This document shows positions 7,347 through 14,763 of a stretch of 58,356 nt of DNA, piece by piece; the first letter of the stretch is position 1, and each line of letters starts with the position of its first letter. Origin of the DNA: an uncultured Eubacteriales bacterium (GTDB lineage: Bacteria; Bacillota; Clostridia; Oscillospirales; Acutalibacteraceae); the NCBI GenBank assembly GCA_900315815.1, contig ONAS01000005.1, positions 1 through 58,356 of the forward strand, written 5' to 3'. A program made the position numbers and the translations under genes. The notes below the pieces were generated by a model. That model saw only the letters and a program-made list of their open reading frames with translations, was not told where the DNA came from and made no database searches.

Positions 7347-9131
7347 TTATTCTTCGACCTTTTTGATCCGGATGCCGAGGACGTCGAGGGATTCCTCATC
7401 GACGGCGCTCGGGCAGTTGCTCATCAGCTCGGAGGCGTTCTGTACCTTCGGGAAGGCGGTGACGTCACGGAGGCTGTCCGCGCCGCACATCAGCATGGCG
7501 ATGCGGTCAAGTCCGATGCCCATGCCGCCGTGAGGCGGTGCGCCGTACTTGTATGCTTCGACCAGGAAGCCGAACTTTGCGTCGATCTCCTCGTCGGTCA
7601 GCTTGAGGGCGCGGAACATCTTCTGCTGCAGCTCATAGTCGGTGATGCGCATAGAGCCGGAGCTCAGCTCAGTGCCGTTGAGGGTCAGGTCATATGCCTT
7701 TGCGATGACCTTGCCGGGATCGGTCTCCAGATACTCCAGACACTCCTCCTTCGGCATGGTGAACGGGTGATGCATCGCGACCCACTCGCCGCTTTCCTCG
7801 TCCTTTTCAAAGAACGGGAAGTCGACGATCCAGACGAATTTGAACTCGTCCTTCGGGATCAGGTCGAGCTGTCCCGCGACCTCCAGACGCAGGGCGCCGA
7901 GCACGGGAAGAGTGACGCTGTTTTTATCGGCGACGATCAGGACGACGTCGCCCTTCTCTGCGCAGAGGGTATCGATGATGCGCTCAAGATCGCCCTCGCC
8001 GAGGAATTTATTGAAGGAGCAGTTGGGCGCGTCATCCGCCCAGCGGATGTAGGCAAGACCCTTTGCGCCGATGCCCTTGACATATTCGGTCAGCTTGTCG
8101 ATCTTTTTGCGGGTAAGGGTCGAAGCGGCGTTCTTCGCGACGATCGCGCGGACGGAACCGCCGTTTTCGATCGCGCTTCTGAATACGACAAAGTCGACGT
8201 TCCTGACGGTCTCGGTGAGGTCCCGGATCTGCATGCCGAAGCGGACGTCCGGCTTGTCGGAGCCGTAGGTGTTCATCGCGTGCTCATAGGTCATGCGCTC
8301 AAAGGGGGCGGGCAGATCGATGCCCTTGATCTCCTTGAAGAGCTTGATCATCAGACCCTCGTTGATGTCCATGATATCGTCCACATCGACAAAGCTCAGC
8401 TCCATATCGATCTGGGTGAATTCGGGCTGGCGGTCGGCGCGCAGGTCCTCGTCGCGGAAGCAGCGCGCGAGCTGGATGTAGCGGTCAAAGCCGGAGAGCA
8501 TCAGCAGCTGCTTGTAGATCTGCGGGGACTGGGGCAGGGCGTAGAATTTGCCGTTGTGGATGCGAGAGGGAACAAGATAGTCGCGTGCTCCCTCGGGGGT
8601 GGATTTGATCATCATCGGGGTCTCGATCTCGATGAAGCCGTTGTCATAGAAATAGTCGCGGGCGATCTTCGCGATCCTGGAGCGGGTGATGATATTCTGA
8701 CGCAGAGGCGTCCTGCGCAGGTCGAGATAGCGGTATTTCAGGCGGATATCCTCCGCGGTCTTGCTGTCGTCGACGATCTCAAAGGGAGGGGTCTGCGCTT
8801 TGGAAAGCACGCGCAGATCGGTGACCTCGATCTCGATCTCGCCGGTGGGGATCTTGTTGGTTTTCGCACTGCGCTCGCGGACGACGCCCTGCGCACAGAG
8901 GACGAATTCGCTTCTGGCGGAGAACGCCTTGTCAAAGATCGCTCTGTCCGTGTTGTCGTCAAAGGCGAGCTGTACGATGCCCGTGCGGTCGCGCAGGTCG
9001 ATGAAGATCAGCTGACCGAGGTCGCGCTGACGCTGTACCCATCCGCAGACGGTGACGGTTGAACCGATATCCGATGCTCTCAGCACACCGCAGTAATGGG
9101 TGCGCTTGAGTCCTGTCATAAATTCTGCCAT
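7347..9131 (-). CDS. aspS: Aspartyl-tRNA synthetase
   Basis: Class IIb synthetase charging tRNA-Asp (594 aa, the long bacterial type with a GAD insertion). The N-terminal OB-fold anticodon-binding domain covers about residues 15-105. Class II motif 2 is in FRDEDLRADRQPEFTQ and motif 3 ends in GIGLDRIAML. Start chosen at 9131 (MAEFMTGLKRTHYCG) because AAGGAAGG precedes it by 8 nt; the frame is open 16 codons further upstream into the hisS end. It lies 16 nt downstream of hisS, an arrangement common in Bacillota, and should be cotranscribed from the promoter at 10535-10563. Whether it is discriminating or also charges tRNA-Asn cannot be decided here. Confidence 0.97.
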   Translation of the reverse strand: MAEFMTGLKRTHYCGVLRASDIGSTVTVCGWVQRQRDLGQLIFIDLRDRTGIVQLAFDDNTDRAIFDKAFSARSEFVLCAQGVVRERSAKTNKIPTGEIEIEVTDLRVLSKAQTPPFEIVDDSKTAEDIRLKYRYLDLRRTPLRQNIITRSRIAKIARDYFYDNGFIEIETPMMIKSTPEGARDYLVPSRIHNGKFYALPQSPQIYKQLLMLSGFDRYIQLARCFRDEDLRADRQPEFTQIDMELSFVDVDDIMDINEGLMIKLFKEIKGIDLPAPFERMTYEHAMNTYGSDKPDVRFGMQIRDLTETVRNVDFVVFRSAIENGGSVRAIVAKNAASTLTRKKIDKLTEYVKGIGAKGLAYIRWADDAPNCSFNKFLGEGDLERIIDTLCAEKGDVVLIVADKNSVTLPVLGALRLEVAGQLDLIPKDEFKFVWIVDFPFFEKDEESGEWVAMHHPFTMPKEECLEYLETDPGKVIAKAYDLTLNGTELSSGSMRITDYELQQKMFRALKLTDEEIDAKFGFLVEAYKYGAPPHGGMGIGLDRIAMLMCGADSLRDVTAFPKVQNASELMSNCPSAVDEESLDVLGIRIKKVEE

Positions 9132-9147
9132 AGTGTTTACCTTCCTT

Positions 9148-10473
9148 TTATTCGGTGATCGCGCCGTCCGCTTCTTCAAGAACGGGCGTAAGAAGCGTGT
9201 CGATATCCAGACGGACGAATTCTTCGATGAACGCGTCGATGTCGAGAGAGATGTCGTGCTGTTCGCCCGTCCGCATGTTTTTCAGCTTGGCGGAGCCCTG
9301 TTCGATCTCATTATCGCCGAGGACGACGCTGTATTTTGCGTTCAGCTTATCGGCGTATTTCATCTGGGCGCGCAGACCGCGTCCGACAACGTCGAATTCT
9401 GCCTGGATCCCGGCGGATCTCAGCGCTGTCGTCAGCGCCGATGCGGCACGGTGCGCCTTGTCGCCCATAGAAGCGATGAAAATGCCGCAGGTTTCCGGCT
9501 CGGGGATCCTGACGCCCTGCGCTTCAAGCAGCATCAGCAGCCGCTCGATGCCCAGCGCAAAGCCCAGCGCCGGCATGGCATTGCCGCCCAACTCCTCAAG
9601 CAGTCCGTCGTAACGGCCGCCGCCGCAGACGGTGGATTGGGCGCCGATGTCGCCGGAGATGAATTCGAAAACGGTTTTGGTGTAGTAATCCAGACCGCGG
9701 ACGATCTTCGGGTTGACGGTGTAGGCGACGCCGTTTGCGTCGAGATAAGCCTTGACGCCGTCAAAATGCTCTCTGCATTCGTCACACAGGTAATCGAGGA
9801 CGGTGGGAGCGCCCTCAGCGATCTGATGGTCATGCGCGACCTTACAGTCCAGCAGACGCATGGGGTTGCGCTCGAGTCTGTCCCTGCAGTCGTCACACAG
9901 CTCGTCCCGGTAGGCGGAGAAGTATTCCTTGAGCGCCTTGTGGTATTCCGCGCGGCAGGCAGGACAGCCGATGGAGTTGATCTCCAGACGCAGATCGCGG
10001 ATCTGCAGGCGGTCGAAGATCGCCTTTGCCGCGGTGATCATCTCCGCGTCGGCGGCGGGGTTGTTGGTGCCGTAGCACTCCATGCCGAACTGGTGGAATT
10101 CACGCATACGTCCCGCCTGAGGCTTTTCATAGCGGTAGCAGGAGGTCAGATAGTAATTCTTGATCGGGAGCGGGTCGTTGAAAAGACCGTGCTCCAGCAG
10201 CGCGCGCGCCGCGCCCGCGGTACCCTCGGGACGGAGGGTGATGCTGTCGCCGCCCTTGGTGGTGAAGGTGTACATCTCCTTCTGGACGACGTCGGTTGTG
10301 TCGCCGACGCCGCGCTCAAACAGCTCGGTATGTTCGAATACCGGGGTGCGGATCTCGCGGTATCCGTATGTTTTCGCTTCCTTGCGGAAGATGTCTTCGA
10401 GGAACTGCCAGCGATAGCTGTCGCGCGGCAGGACGTCCTCGGTGCCTCTCGGCTTTTTGGTGATCAATGCCAT
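9148..10473 (-). CDS. hisS: Histidyl-tRNA synthetase
   Basis: Class IIa synthetase charging tRNA-His (441 aa). The class II core includes TLRPEGTAGAARA (motif 2 region) and YRYEKPQAGRMREFHQFG. The HisRS-specific signature reads GLDYYTKTVFE, with GGGRYDGL downstream, followed by the C-terminal anticodon-binding domain. An insertion contains C-x2-C pairs (CPAC and CDEC-type), seen in some clostridial HisRS. The start MALITKKPRGTEDVLP follows GAAAGGATGAG. It is first gene of hisS-aspS. A hairpin just before the SD has a loop complementary to the SD and may control translation. Confidence 0.97.
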   Translation of the reverse strand: MALITKKPRGTEDVLPRDSYRWQFLEDIFRKEAKTYGYREIRTPVFEHTELFERGVGDTTDVVQKEMYTFTTKGGDSITLRPEGTAGAARALLEHGLFNDPLPIKNYYLTSCYRYEKPQAGRMREFHQFGMECYGTNNPAADAEMITAAKAIFDRLQIRDLRLEINSIGCPACRAEYHKALKEYFSAYRDELCDDCRDRLERNPMRLLDCKVAHDHQIAEGAPTVLDYLCDECREHFDGVKAYLDANGVAYTVNPKIVRGLDYYTKTVFEFISGDIGAQSTVCGGGRYDGLLEELGGNAMPALGFALGIERLLMLLEAQGVRIPEPETCGIFIASMGDKAHRAASALTTALRSAGIQAEFDVVGRGLRAQMKYADKLNAKYSVVLGDNEIEQGSAKLKNMRTGEQHDISLDIDAFIEEFVRLDIDTLLTPVLEEADGAITE

Positions 10474-10480
10474 TTATCTC

Positions 10481-10511
10481 ATCCTTTCGGAAGGCAGAAG
10501 GATTGCCTTCC
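10481..10511 (-). promoter_or_regulatory. hisS leader hairpin with anti-SD loop
   Basis: On the minus strand the leader forms GGAAGGCA-ATCCTTC-TGCCTTCC (10489-10511). The loop ATCCTT is complementary to the hisS SD AAGGAT (10481-10486) only a few bases downstream. A loop-SD pseudoknot could hide the ribosome binding site. No T-box elements are present. Confidence 0.4.
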
Positions 10512-10534
10512 CTCGTGTTTTCAGTCTGACCTTT

Positions 10535-10563
10535 ATTGTAGCACAAAGTCACTGCGGTTGCAA
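10535..10563 (-). promoter_or_regulatory. hisS-aspS promoter
   Basis: On the minus strand, -35 TTGCAA (10558-10563) and -10 TACAAT (10535-10540) with a 17-bp spacer. It is the only good promoter upstream of hisS and should drive both synthetase genes. Confidence 0.75.
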
Positions 10564-10622
10564 TAGTGTTCTTTGTATACAGCTGCGGCGCAGTTTATTG
10601 TCTGCACCTGCGGCGCGGGGCA

Positions 10623-10654
10623 GAAAAAACGGCGCCCCCGTGCGGGAGCGCCGT
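10623..10654 (-). terminator. Terminator of the dockerin gene
   Basis: On the minus strand a strong G+C-rich stem (ACGGCGC...GCGCCGT, 10629-10654) is followed by six U residues (10623-10628). It lies 37 nt past the dockerin stop codon. Confidence 0.85.
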
Positions 10655-10690
10655 GAAAAATCATATAGCATTTCTGCTCGATTGAGCGGA

Positions 10691-11761
10691 TCAGTTAGCA
10701 GGAACGTAGGGCTTGGAGCCATCCATGTTCATCAGCTCGGCAAGGAAGTTCTGGATGCGGGTAGCGTCCATGATGGTCAGTTCGCCGTCGCCGTCAGCGT
10801 CAACAGCCTTGAGGTACTCGGGATCAGCACCGGTGAAGAGGCCGGCAATGATGTTCTGAGCGCGGGTAGCGTCAACGATGGTGATGGACTTATCCATGTC
10901 GTAGTCGCCGCGGATGCCGACAACAGGATCCTCGGTCTCGGGCTCGGTCGGAACGGGAGCTTCGGTCTCGGGCTCGGTGGGAACAGGAGCGTCGGTCTCG
11001 GGCTCGGTCGGAACGACCGGAACAAAACCTACGTGATTGCCGTTAGCATCAAAGTGATCGGGGTTGCAGCAGTTCTCTTCGACGCTCTTGAACTTAGAGG
11101 AATCTTCAGCGTACATACCATAGCAGCCGTTCACATAGTAGAAGTACCAGGTACCGCCGCAGGTCTGCTTCTCGGACAGCGGGTTGATAGAAACTTCGTC
11201 GGGGTTGACGATGAAGATGCAGTGATCAAAGCTGTCAGCGCCTTCGGGCATGGTGTTGTACTCGCCGGGATCGGGATACTCACAAGCAACGTCTACGGTC
11301 TGGCAAGCTAGCTTGTAGAGCGGATACTCGGGATCCATGGTACCGTCGATACCGTTGTTCCAGATGAACGCAACAACAGCCTTGGGAACGTCAGCATAGA
11401 AGATGTGCTGAGCGTCGTCTTCCATAGCAGCCTGATAACCGGCCCAAGCGTCGCAGGCAGCAGGAGCGGAGCCCCACCAGTAAACGCCGGCGCCCTTGGT
11501 GTAATCATTGTACCAGGACGGAGCCAGATTATCTTCAGCGCCGCGCATACCGGACTGGCCGTCGGGCATCTGGAAGTAATATCTGTTGGTGTCAACAGTC
11601 TTGCTGAACTCAGCTTCATATGCAGCGATCGCTTCAGCGGCGGTCTTGGACTCGACAACGATATCGGGATCGTCACAGGGCCAGATCGTGTAAGCCGAAG
11701 CGGTTACTACTACTGAGGCTACAAGCATTACTGCCACAAGAATGCTAATAAACTTTTTCAT
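10691..11761 (-). CDS. Secreted dockerin type I protein with PTEPET linker
   Basis: A 356-aa secreted protein. Signal peptide at residues 1-23, ending VVTASA. An unassigned Trp/Tyr-rich globular module follows at about 24-245. Three PTEPETxAPV repeats (about 248-277) form an acidic linker. A type I dockerin is at about 285-344, with two calcium-binding duplicated segments (GDYDMDKSITIVD and VDADGDGELTIMD) whose Asp ligands at positions 1, 3, 5 and 12 are intact. Dockerins bind cohesins on scaffoldins, so it should join a cohesin-bearing surface complex. The N-terminal module could be carbohydrate binding (aromatic and repetitive), but I recognise no catalytic residues. SD AGGAGG precedes the start. 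No cohesin gene is in the window. Confidence 0.85.
   Translation of the reverse strand: MKKFISILVAVMLVASVVVTASAYTIWPCDDPDIVVESKTAAEAIAAYEAEFSKTVDTNRYYFQMPDGQSGMRGAEDNLAPSWYNDYTKGAGVYWWGSAPAACDAWAGYQAAMEDDAQHIFYADVPKAVVAFIWNNGIDGTMDPEYPLYKLACQTVDVACEYPDPGEYNTMPEGADSFDHCIFIVNPDEVSINPLSEKQTCGGTWYFYYVNGCYGMYAEDSSKFKSVEENCCNPDHFDANGNHVGFVPVVPTEPETDAPVPTEPETEAPVPTEPETEDPVVGIRGDYDMDKSITIVDATRAQNIIAGLFTGADPEYLKAVDADGDGELTIMDATRIQNFLAELMNMDGSKPYVPAN
10931..11020 (-). repeat. Three tandem 30-bp repeats coding the PTEPET linker
   Basis: The unit containing TCGGTCTCGGGCTCGGT on the plus strand recurs at 10932, 10962 and 10992, a 30-bp period. It encodes PTEPET followed by DAPV, EAPV or EDPV. The near-identity of the copies suggests recent expansion by slippage. 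Confidence 0.85.
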
Positions 11762-11792
11762 AGAAAAATCCTCCTAAAATATTGGTGTCATT

Positions 11793-11822
11793 ATTATAGC
11801 ACAAAAGAATTATAAATTACAA
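11793..11822 (-). promoter_or_regulatory. Promoter of the dockerin gene
   Basis: On the minus strand, -35 TTGTAA (11817-11822), 18-bp spacer and an extended -10 (TGC TATAAT, TATAAT at 11793-11798). It diverges from the lexA promoter. Confidence 0.65.
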
Positions 11823-11945
11823 GAGGGTAGAGCATAAAAATTCGTTAAAATTATTGAAAAGAATATTAAATTCTTGCAATTATTGTTTATTTTTTGTAAC
11901 TATTTTATTATGCCGCAAAAATAATCGAAAAACAGGCAAAAATGT

Positions 11946-11985
11946 CGAACAAATATTTGCTTTTTTCGAATGGATGTGTTATAAT
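11946..11985 (+). promoter_or_regulatory. lexA promoter with probable LexA operator
   Basis: -35 TTGCTT (11957-11962), 17-bp spacer, -10 TATAAT (11980-11985). Overlapping the -35 is CGAACAAATATTTGC (11946-11960), an imperfect dyad resembling the Bacillota SOS box CGAAC-N4-GTTCG. Autorepression by LexA is expected from family knowledge. The right half-site is degenerate, so the operator call is tentative. Confidence 0.6.
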
Positions 11986-12017
11986 AGGGACACAAGAATT
12001 GATGCGGAGGTAATACT

Positions 12018-12626
12018 ATGAAGCCCCTGACAAAAAGCCAGCAAAAGGTCTATGATTATCTTGTGGAAGGCGCCGCCAACGGCAGGGTACCCTCGGTGAG
12101 AGAGCTGTGTGAGGCGACGGGATTCAAGTCCACCTCGACGGTCGCCTATCATCTGCGCGCACTGGAGGAGCGCGGTCTGATCGAGCGTGAGGAAGGTCTG
12201 AACCGCTGTATCCGATTGAAAAACGACCGTCCCGCCGCAAGGGTGCCGCTGCTGGGCCGGGTCACTGCCGGTCAGCCGATCCTTGCCGTACAGGATATCG
12301 AAAGCTACATCCCCGTTCCGCAGGAGGTCTCCAAGAACAGGGAGCTGTTCGCGCTGCGGGTCGTCGGCGAAAGCATGATCAACGCCGGTATCTTTGACGG
12401 CGACATCATCATCGTCAACCGTACTCCCTCTGCGGAAAACGGCGATATCGTGGTCGCGATGGTGGAGGATGAGGCAAGCGGCGAGGCAAGCGCTACCGTC
12501 AAACGCTTTTATAAGGAAAAGGGTCACTACCGCCTGCAGCCGGAAAACGACGCCTTTGAGCCGATCATCGTCGATAATGTCGTACTGCTGGGCAAGGTCG
12601 TCACGCTGATCCGCAACTATGAATGA
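12018..12626 (+). CDS. lexA: LexA repressor (SOS regulator, S24 peptidase)
   Basis: Transcriptional repressor of DNA-damage genes that cleaves itself when stimulated by RecA (202 aa). The N-terminal winged helix-turn-helix is at residues 1-66 (PSVRELCEATGFKSTSTVAYHL). The cleavage site is Ala84-Gly85. The catalytic dyad is Ser119 (VGESM) and Lys162 (ATVKRF). A short Glu/Ala/Ser insertion (about 150-159) precedes the catalytic lysine. SD GGAGG lies 9 nt upstream. It stands alone, divergent from the dockerin gene, with a probable autoregulatory operator. Confidence 0.97.
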   Translation: MKPLTKSQQKVYDYLVEGAANGRVPSVRELCEATGFKSTSTVAYHLRALEERGLIEREEGLNRCIRLKNDRPAARVPLLGRVTAGQPILAVQDIESYIPVPQEVSKNRELFALRVVGESMINAGIFDGDIIIVNRTPSAENGDIVVAMVEDEASGEASATVKRFYKEKGHYRLQPENDAFEPIIVDNVVLLGKVVTLIRNYE

Positions 12627-12672
12627 CCGTGCGGACAAATTCTTAAATTGTTCAACCTGCGTTAAAAAAACG

Positions 12673-12703
12673 TTCACAACTTTTGTGAAAAAGCGGTTAT
12701 AAT
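12673..12703 (+). promoter_or_regulatory. Promoter with inverted repeat upstream of the candidate small RNA
   Basis: A perfect dyad TTCACAA-N3-TTGTGAA (12673-12689) overlaps the -35 area, followed by -10 TATAAT (12698-12703). The -35 itself is poor (TTCACA at 19 bp or CACAAC at 17 bp from the -10), which suits a regulated promoter. It lies 46 nt after lexA. Confidence 0.55.
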
Positions 12704-12709
12704 AAGAGC

Positions 12710-12847
12710 ATACAAGTTAAGGACCGCAACTTACTTGTATTGTTCTACCCTCCTCAATACGAACCGAACGGTTCGTCATTGAAAACCCTCATTTTATTTG
12801 GATTTATCCCCAAAAAACAACCGAGCCGCGAGGCTCGGTTGTTTTTT
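12710..12847 (+). ncRNA. Candidate C-rich trans-acting small RNA
   Basis: Between lexA and a convergent gene a promoter leads into ~138 nt without an ORF, ending in a strong terminator. It folds into three stems: ATACAAGT with ACTTGTAT (12710-12740), CGAACC-GAAC-GGTTCG (12760-12775) and the terminator (12812-12847). The single-stranded linkers carry three C-rich tracts: CCCTCCT (12748-12754), CCCTC (12786-12790) and TCCCC (12807-12811). All could pair with Shine-Dalgarno sequences. This resembles Gram-positive small RNAs that act through UCCC motifs. It does not show the long closing stem and central bubble of 6S RNA. Confidence 0.5.
12812..12847 (+). terminator. Strong terminator
   Basis: AACAACCGAGCC-GCGA-GGCTCGGTTGTT stem with flanking A6 and T6. 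It is the 3' end of the candidate small RNA and symmetric enough to work in both directions. Confidence 0.9.
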
Positions 12848-12904
12848 GTATATGTTGGTTGCGACCGTATCGGCGGGATGACCTTCAAATATCATAACGC
12901 AGAA

Positions 12905-12942
12905 AAAACGCTTCCGGTGATGCATCATTCCGGAAGCGTTTT
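12905..12942 (-). terminator. Terminator of the 13-kb membrane protein gene
   Basis: 13-bp perfect stem (AAAACGCTTCCGG and its complement) around a 12-nt loop, followed on the minus strand by a T run. It lies just past the stop codon at 12948. Confidence 0.85.
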
Positions 12943-12947
12943 GATTT

Positions 12948-13634
12948 TCAGTTATCGACGTCCTTGTAATCTTCGTCGTCAAGGTTATAGATCTGTGTGT
13001 CGCGCTCACGGGGTCGGTACTCGCGGTAACGCTCTTCCTGTTCGCGCTGGATCCGGCGCTTCTTTGCCTGACGGCGTCCGTCGGAGGCGGTGTACGCCGC
13101 GGTGGAGAACACCACGCCCATAAAGACTGCCGCGACCAGCAGAAACGCGATGATGCAGAAGATCCACCATGAGATCTGGACGATGAACAGCAGTACGCAG
13201 GCCAGAACGACTACGCCGACGCATATCGCGCCTGCCGCGATATAGATGTAGAAGACGTCGGTCATCCTATCAAAGAAGCCCAGCAGCGGGCTGTATGCCG
13301 CAAGGAACATCGCCGCGATGGAGGTCACCAGCCCGACGATCACCGCAAGATTGTGGTAGATCGGCATATCCAGCAGCATGGGGATGCTGAGCAGGACAGC
13401 CGGTACGATGACATGCTCCGGGTCATGCTTGCGCCAGATCAGGATCAGATAGACCGAGGCGACACAGCCGAAGATCGCCGTTCCGACAAAGCCGTGCAGC
13501 AGCGGCGCGAACAGCAGAATGATAAAGTCCGCGATAAAAAACAGCGCCAGCCGCGAGCCGGTTTTTGTACGCAGGAACGGACGGATATCGACCGCCTTTT
13601 TTTTGAATTCTTCCCATAGCGCGTTGAAGTTCAT
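12948..13634 (-). CDS. Polytopic membrane protein of unknown function
   Basis: A 228-aa protein with about six hydrophobic segments between residues 25 and 180 and a charged Arg/Glu/Tyr-rich cytoplasmic tail (RRQAKKRRIQREQEERYREYRP). I do not recognise a family. The C-terminus ends EDYKDVDN, close to the tail of the DnaK encoded in this window (ADYKDVD). SD GGAGG lies 8 nt before the ATG. The promoter contains a striking 14-bp inverted repeat spanning its -10, so expression is probably switched by a dedicated repressor. Monocistronic, with its own terminator. Confidence 0.8.
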   Translation of the reverse strand: MNFNALWEEFKKKAVDIRPFLRTKTGSRLALFFIADFIILLFAPLLHGFVGTAIFGCVASVYLILIWRKHDPEHVIVPAVLLSIPMLLDMPIYHNLAVIVGLVTSIAAMFLAAYSPLLGFFDRMTDVFYIYIAAGAICVGVVVLACVLLFIVQISWWIFCIIAFLLVAAVFMGVVFSTAAYTASDGRRQAKKRRIQREQEERYREYRPRERDTQIYNLDDEDYKDVDN

Positions 13635-13666
13635 GGTATACCTCCAAACAGCCGAATCACGAGAGT

Positions 13667-13711
13667 TTTTTCAGACAAAATCATCATAACACATTTTGTC
13701 TGAAAATGCAA
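13667..13711 (-). promoter_or_regulatory. Promoter with 14-bp inverted-repeat operator
   Basis: On the minus strand, -35 TTGCAT (13706-13711), 17-bp spacer and extended -10 (TGT TATGAT, TATGAT at 13683-13688). A perfect dyad TTTTCAGACAAAAT / ATTTTGTCTGAAAA (arms 13668-13681 and 13693-13706, 11-bp centre) brackets the -10. A protein bound here would block polymerase. It does not match LexA, HrcA or CtsR sites I know. Confidence 0.7.
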
Positions 13712-13735
13712 ATCCCGCAATAACCGCCGAAAAGC

Positions 13736-13767
13736 GAAGCCGGAGAGGGTGTTTCCTCTCCGGCTTC
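13736..13767 (-). terminator. Terminator of the 50-aa protein gene
   Basis: Perfect stem GAAGCCGGAGAGG with CCTCTCCGGCTTC (13736-13767) directly past the stop at 13774. The minus-strand downstream sequence (GCTTTTCGG) has only a short T run. Confidence 0.65.
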
Positions 13768-13773
13768 ATCTGC

Positions 13774-13926
13774 TTACTGTATTGAATAATCGAGGTATTC
13801 CTCAAGCTGTTCATCATCCTTTTTCTTCTTCTCTTTAACGAAAAAGAACGCTGTGACGGCGGCTGTCAAAGCAGCTACCGCGGTGATAATAAACACCAAC
13901 CATTTAAAGCTCGATTTCTTCTCCAT
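13774..13926 (-). CDS. Small single-span membrane protein (50 aa)
   Basis: MEKKSSFKW is followed by one hydrophobic helix (about residues 9-29), a basic stretch VKEKKKKDDEQ and an acidic/Tyr end. Start set at 13926 because GGAGGC lies 5 nt upstream; the longer frame begins upstream of the SD. Positive residues flank both ends of the helix. It has a perfect promoter (TTGACA, 17 bp, TATTAT) and its own terminator, so it is a real gene of unknown role. Confidence 0.75.
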   Translation of the reverse strand: MEKKSSFKWLVFIITAVAALTAAVTAFFFVKEKKKKDDEQLEEYLDYSIQ

Positions 13927-13961
13927 TTGACGCCTCCTGCATGACTTTATACTGTAACAAA

Positions 13962-13990
13962 ATAATAACAGCAAATTTTGCAAATGTCAA
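13962..13990 (-). promoter_or_regulatory. Promoter of the 50-aa protein gene
   Basis: On the minus strand, -35 TTGACA (13985-13990), 17-bp spacer, -10 TATTAT (13962-13967). Confidence 0.75.
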
Positions 13991-14062
13991 TATCTTGTAT
14001 GTAAGTTTATTTTTTATTCATGAATATAGTTATCGGGAGGCGCCGGTGCGTCTGACACAAAC

Positions 14063-14088
14063 AAAAAAAGCAGGCGGTGCCTGCTTTT
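14063..14088 (-). terminator. rpsT terminator
   Basis: AAAAGCAGGC paired with GCCTGCTTTT around a 3-nt loop (14066-14088), followed on the minus strand by a run of T. It lies 13 nt past the rpsT stop. Confidence 0.85.
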
Positions 14089-14101
14089 AAGGTTATGCAT
14101 T

Positions 14102-14362
14102 TTACGCTGTTTTATTCAGTCTCTTCGCCAGGGAAGACTTGGCTCTGGCAGCTGTATTCTTGTGCAGGATACCCTTTGCTACAGCCTGATCAATCTTTTT
14201 AGTAGCAAGACGTACCGCCTCAGCCTTATTATCAGCGTCAGTATCTACCGCTACATACGCTTTCTTGACATAGGTCTTGAGAGCAGACTTGAGCGCTTTG
14301 TTCTGGGCTGTCTTGGTCGCGATAACCTTAACACGCTTTTTTGCTGATTTAATATTCGGCAT
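14102..14362 (-). CDS. rpsT: 30S ribosomal protein S20
   Basis: Primary 16S rRNA-binding protein of the small ribosomal subunit (86 aa, usual length). The Lys/Ala-rich sequence [20 protein letters not shown] and the C-terminal [10 protein letters not shown] are typical. SD AAGGAGGTGG precedes the ATG. It is a single-gene unit with a good promoter (14403-14431) and terminator. In other bacteria S20 represses its own translation; nothing specific is visible here. Confidence 0.97.
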   Translation of the reverse strand: MPNIKSAKKRVKVIATKTAQNKALKSALKTYVKKAYVAVDTDADNKAEAVRLATKKIDQAVAKGILHKNTAARAKSSLAKRLNKTA

Positions 14363-14402
14363 TGTCCCACCTCCTTAATCTATCAGTTGTCATGTACAAG
14401 TA

Positions 14403-14431
14403 ATAATAGCATTTTTATCAGAGAAATGCAA
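14403..14431 (-). promoter_or_regulatory. rpsT promoter
   Basis: On the minus strand, -35 TTGCAT (14426-14431), 17-bp spacer, extended -10 TGC TATTAT (14403-14408). Confidence 0.75.
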
Positions 14432-14507
14432 GCATTTTGTTAAATTTCTGCAATATTTTTTTAGAATAGTGGTATCCGGCAGGGAAATACACAAGATATA
14501 GTGAGGA

Positions 14508-14762
14508 TCAGCCCCGTTTTTTTGAAAAATAGTACCGGATGACGCAGATGATCAGCACCACGATCGCTACTCCGCGGTAAATCCAGCCGTAAACGCCTGC
14601 CATAAGATCGGTCTCCGTAAAGATATCGACCAGCGCCCAGGTGCCCAGAAAAGCGAAAAATCCGGCGAGTACAAAGAAGAAACGGCTCTCCCTGAACGCC
14701 ATATAAAACAGATACGCCGCCAGGATGTACCACAGGACGACATAGATATAGGACGGGATCAT
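14508..14762 (-). CDS. Small membrane protein (84 aa), second of a pair
   Basis: Three hydrophobic helices (about residues 4-21, 27-45 and 58-78) and a basic end YYFSKKRG. The start lies 1 nt past the preceding gene's stop codon, with its SD (GGAGGAG) inside the end of that gene. The two should be translated together and may form one membrane complex. Family not recognised. Confidence 0.75.
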   Translation of the reverse strand: MIPSYIYVVLWYILAAYLFYMAFRESRFFFVLAGFFAFLGTWALVDIFTETDLMAGVYGWIYRGVAIVVLIICVIRYYFSKKRG

Positions 14763-14763
14763 C

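Noticed and set aside
7335..9062. 575-codon open frame opposite aspS
   Set aside because: It is a complementary-strand shadow of aspS; codon bias of the G+C-rich gene keeps it open. No SD, domain or conserved motif.
12710..12847. 6S RNA
   Set aside because: The ends do not form a long closing stem and no central bubble is apparent; listed as an unassigned small RNA instead.
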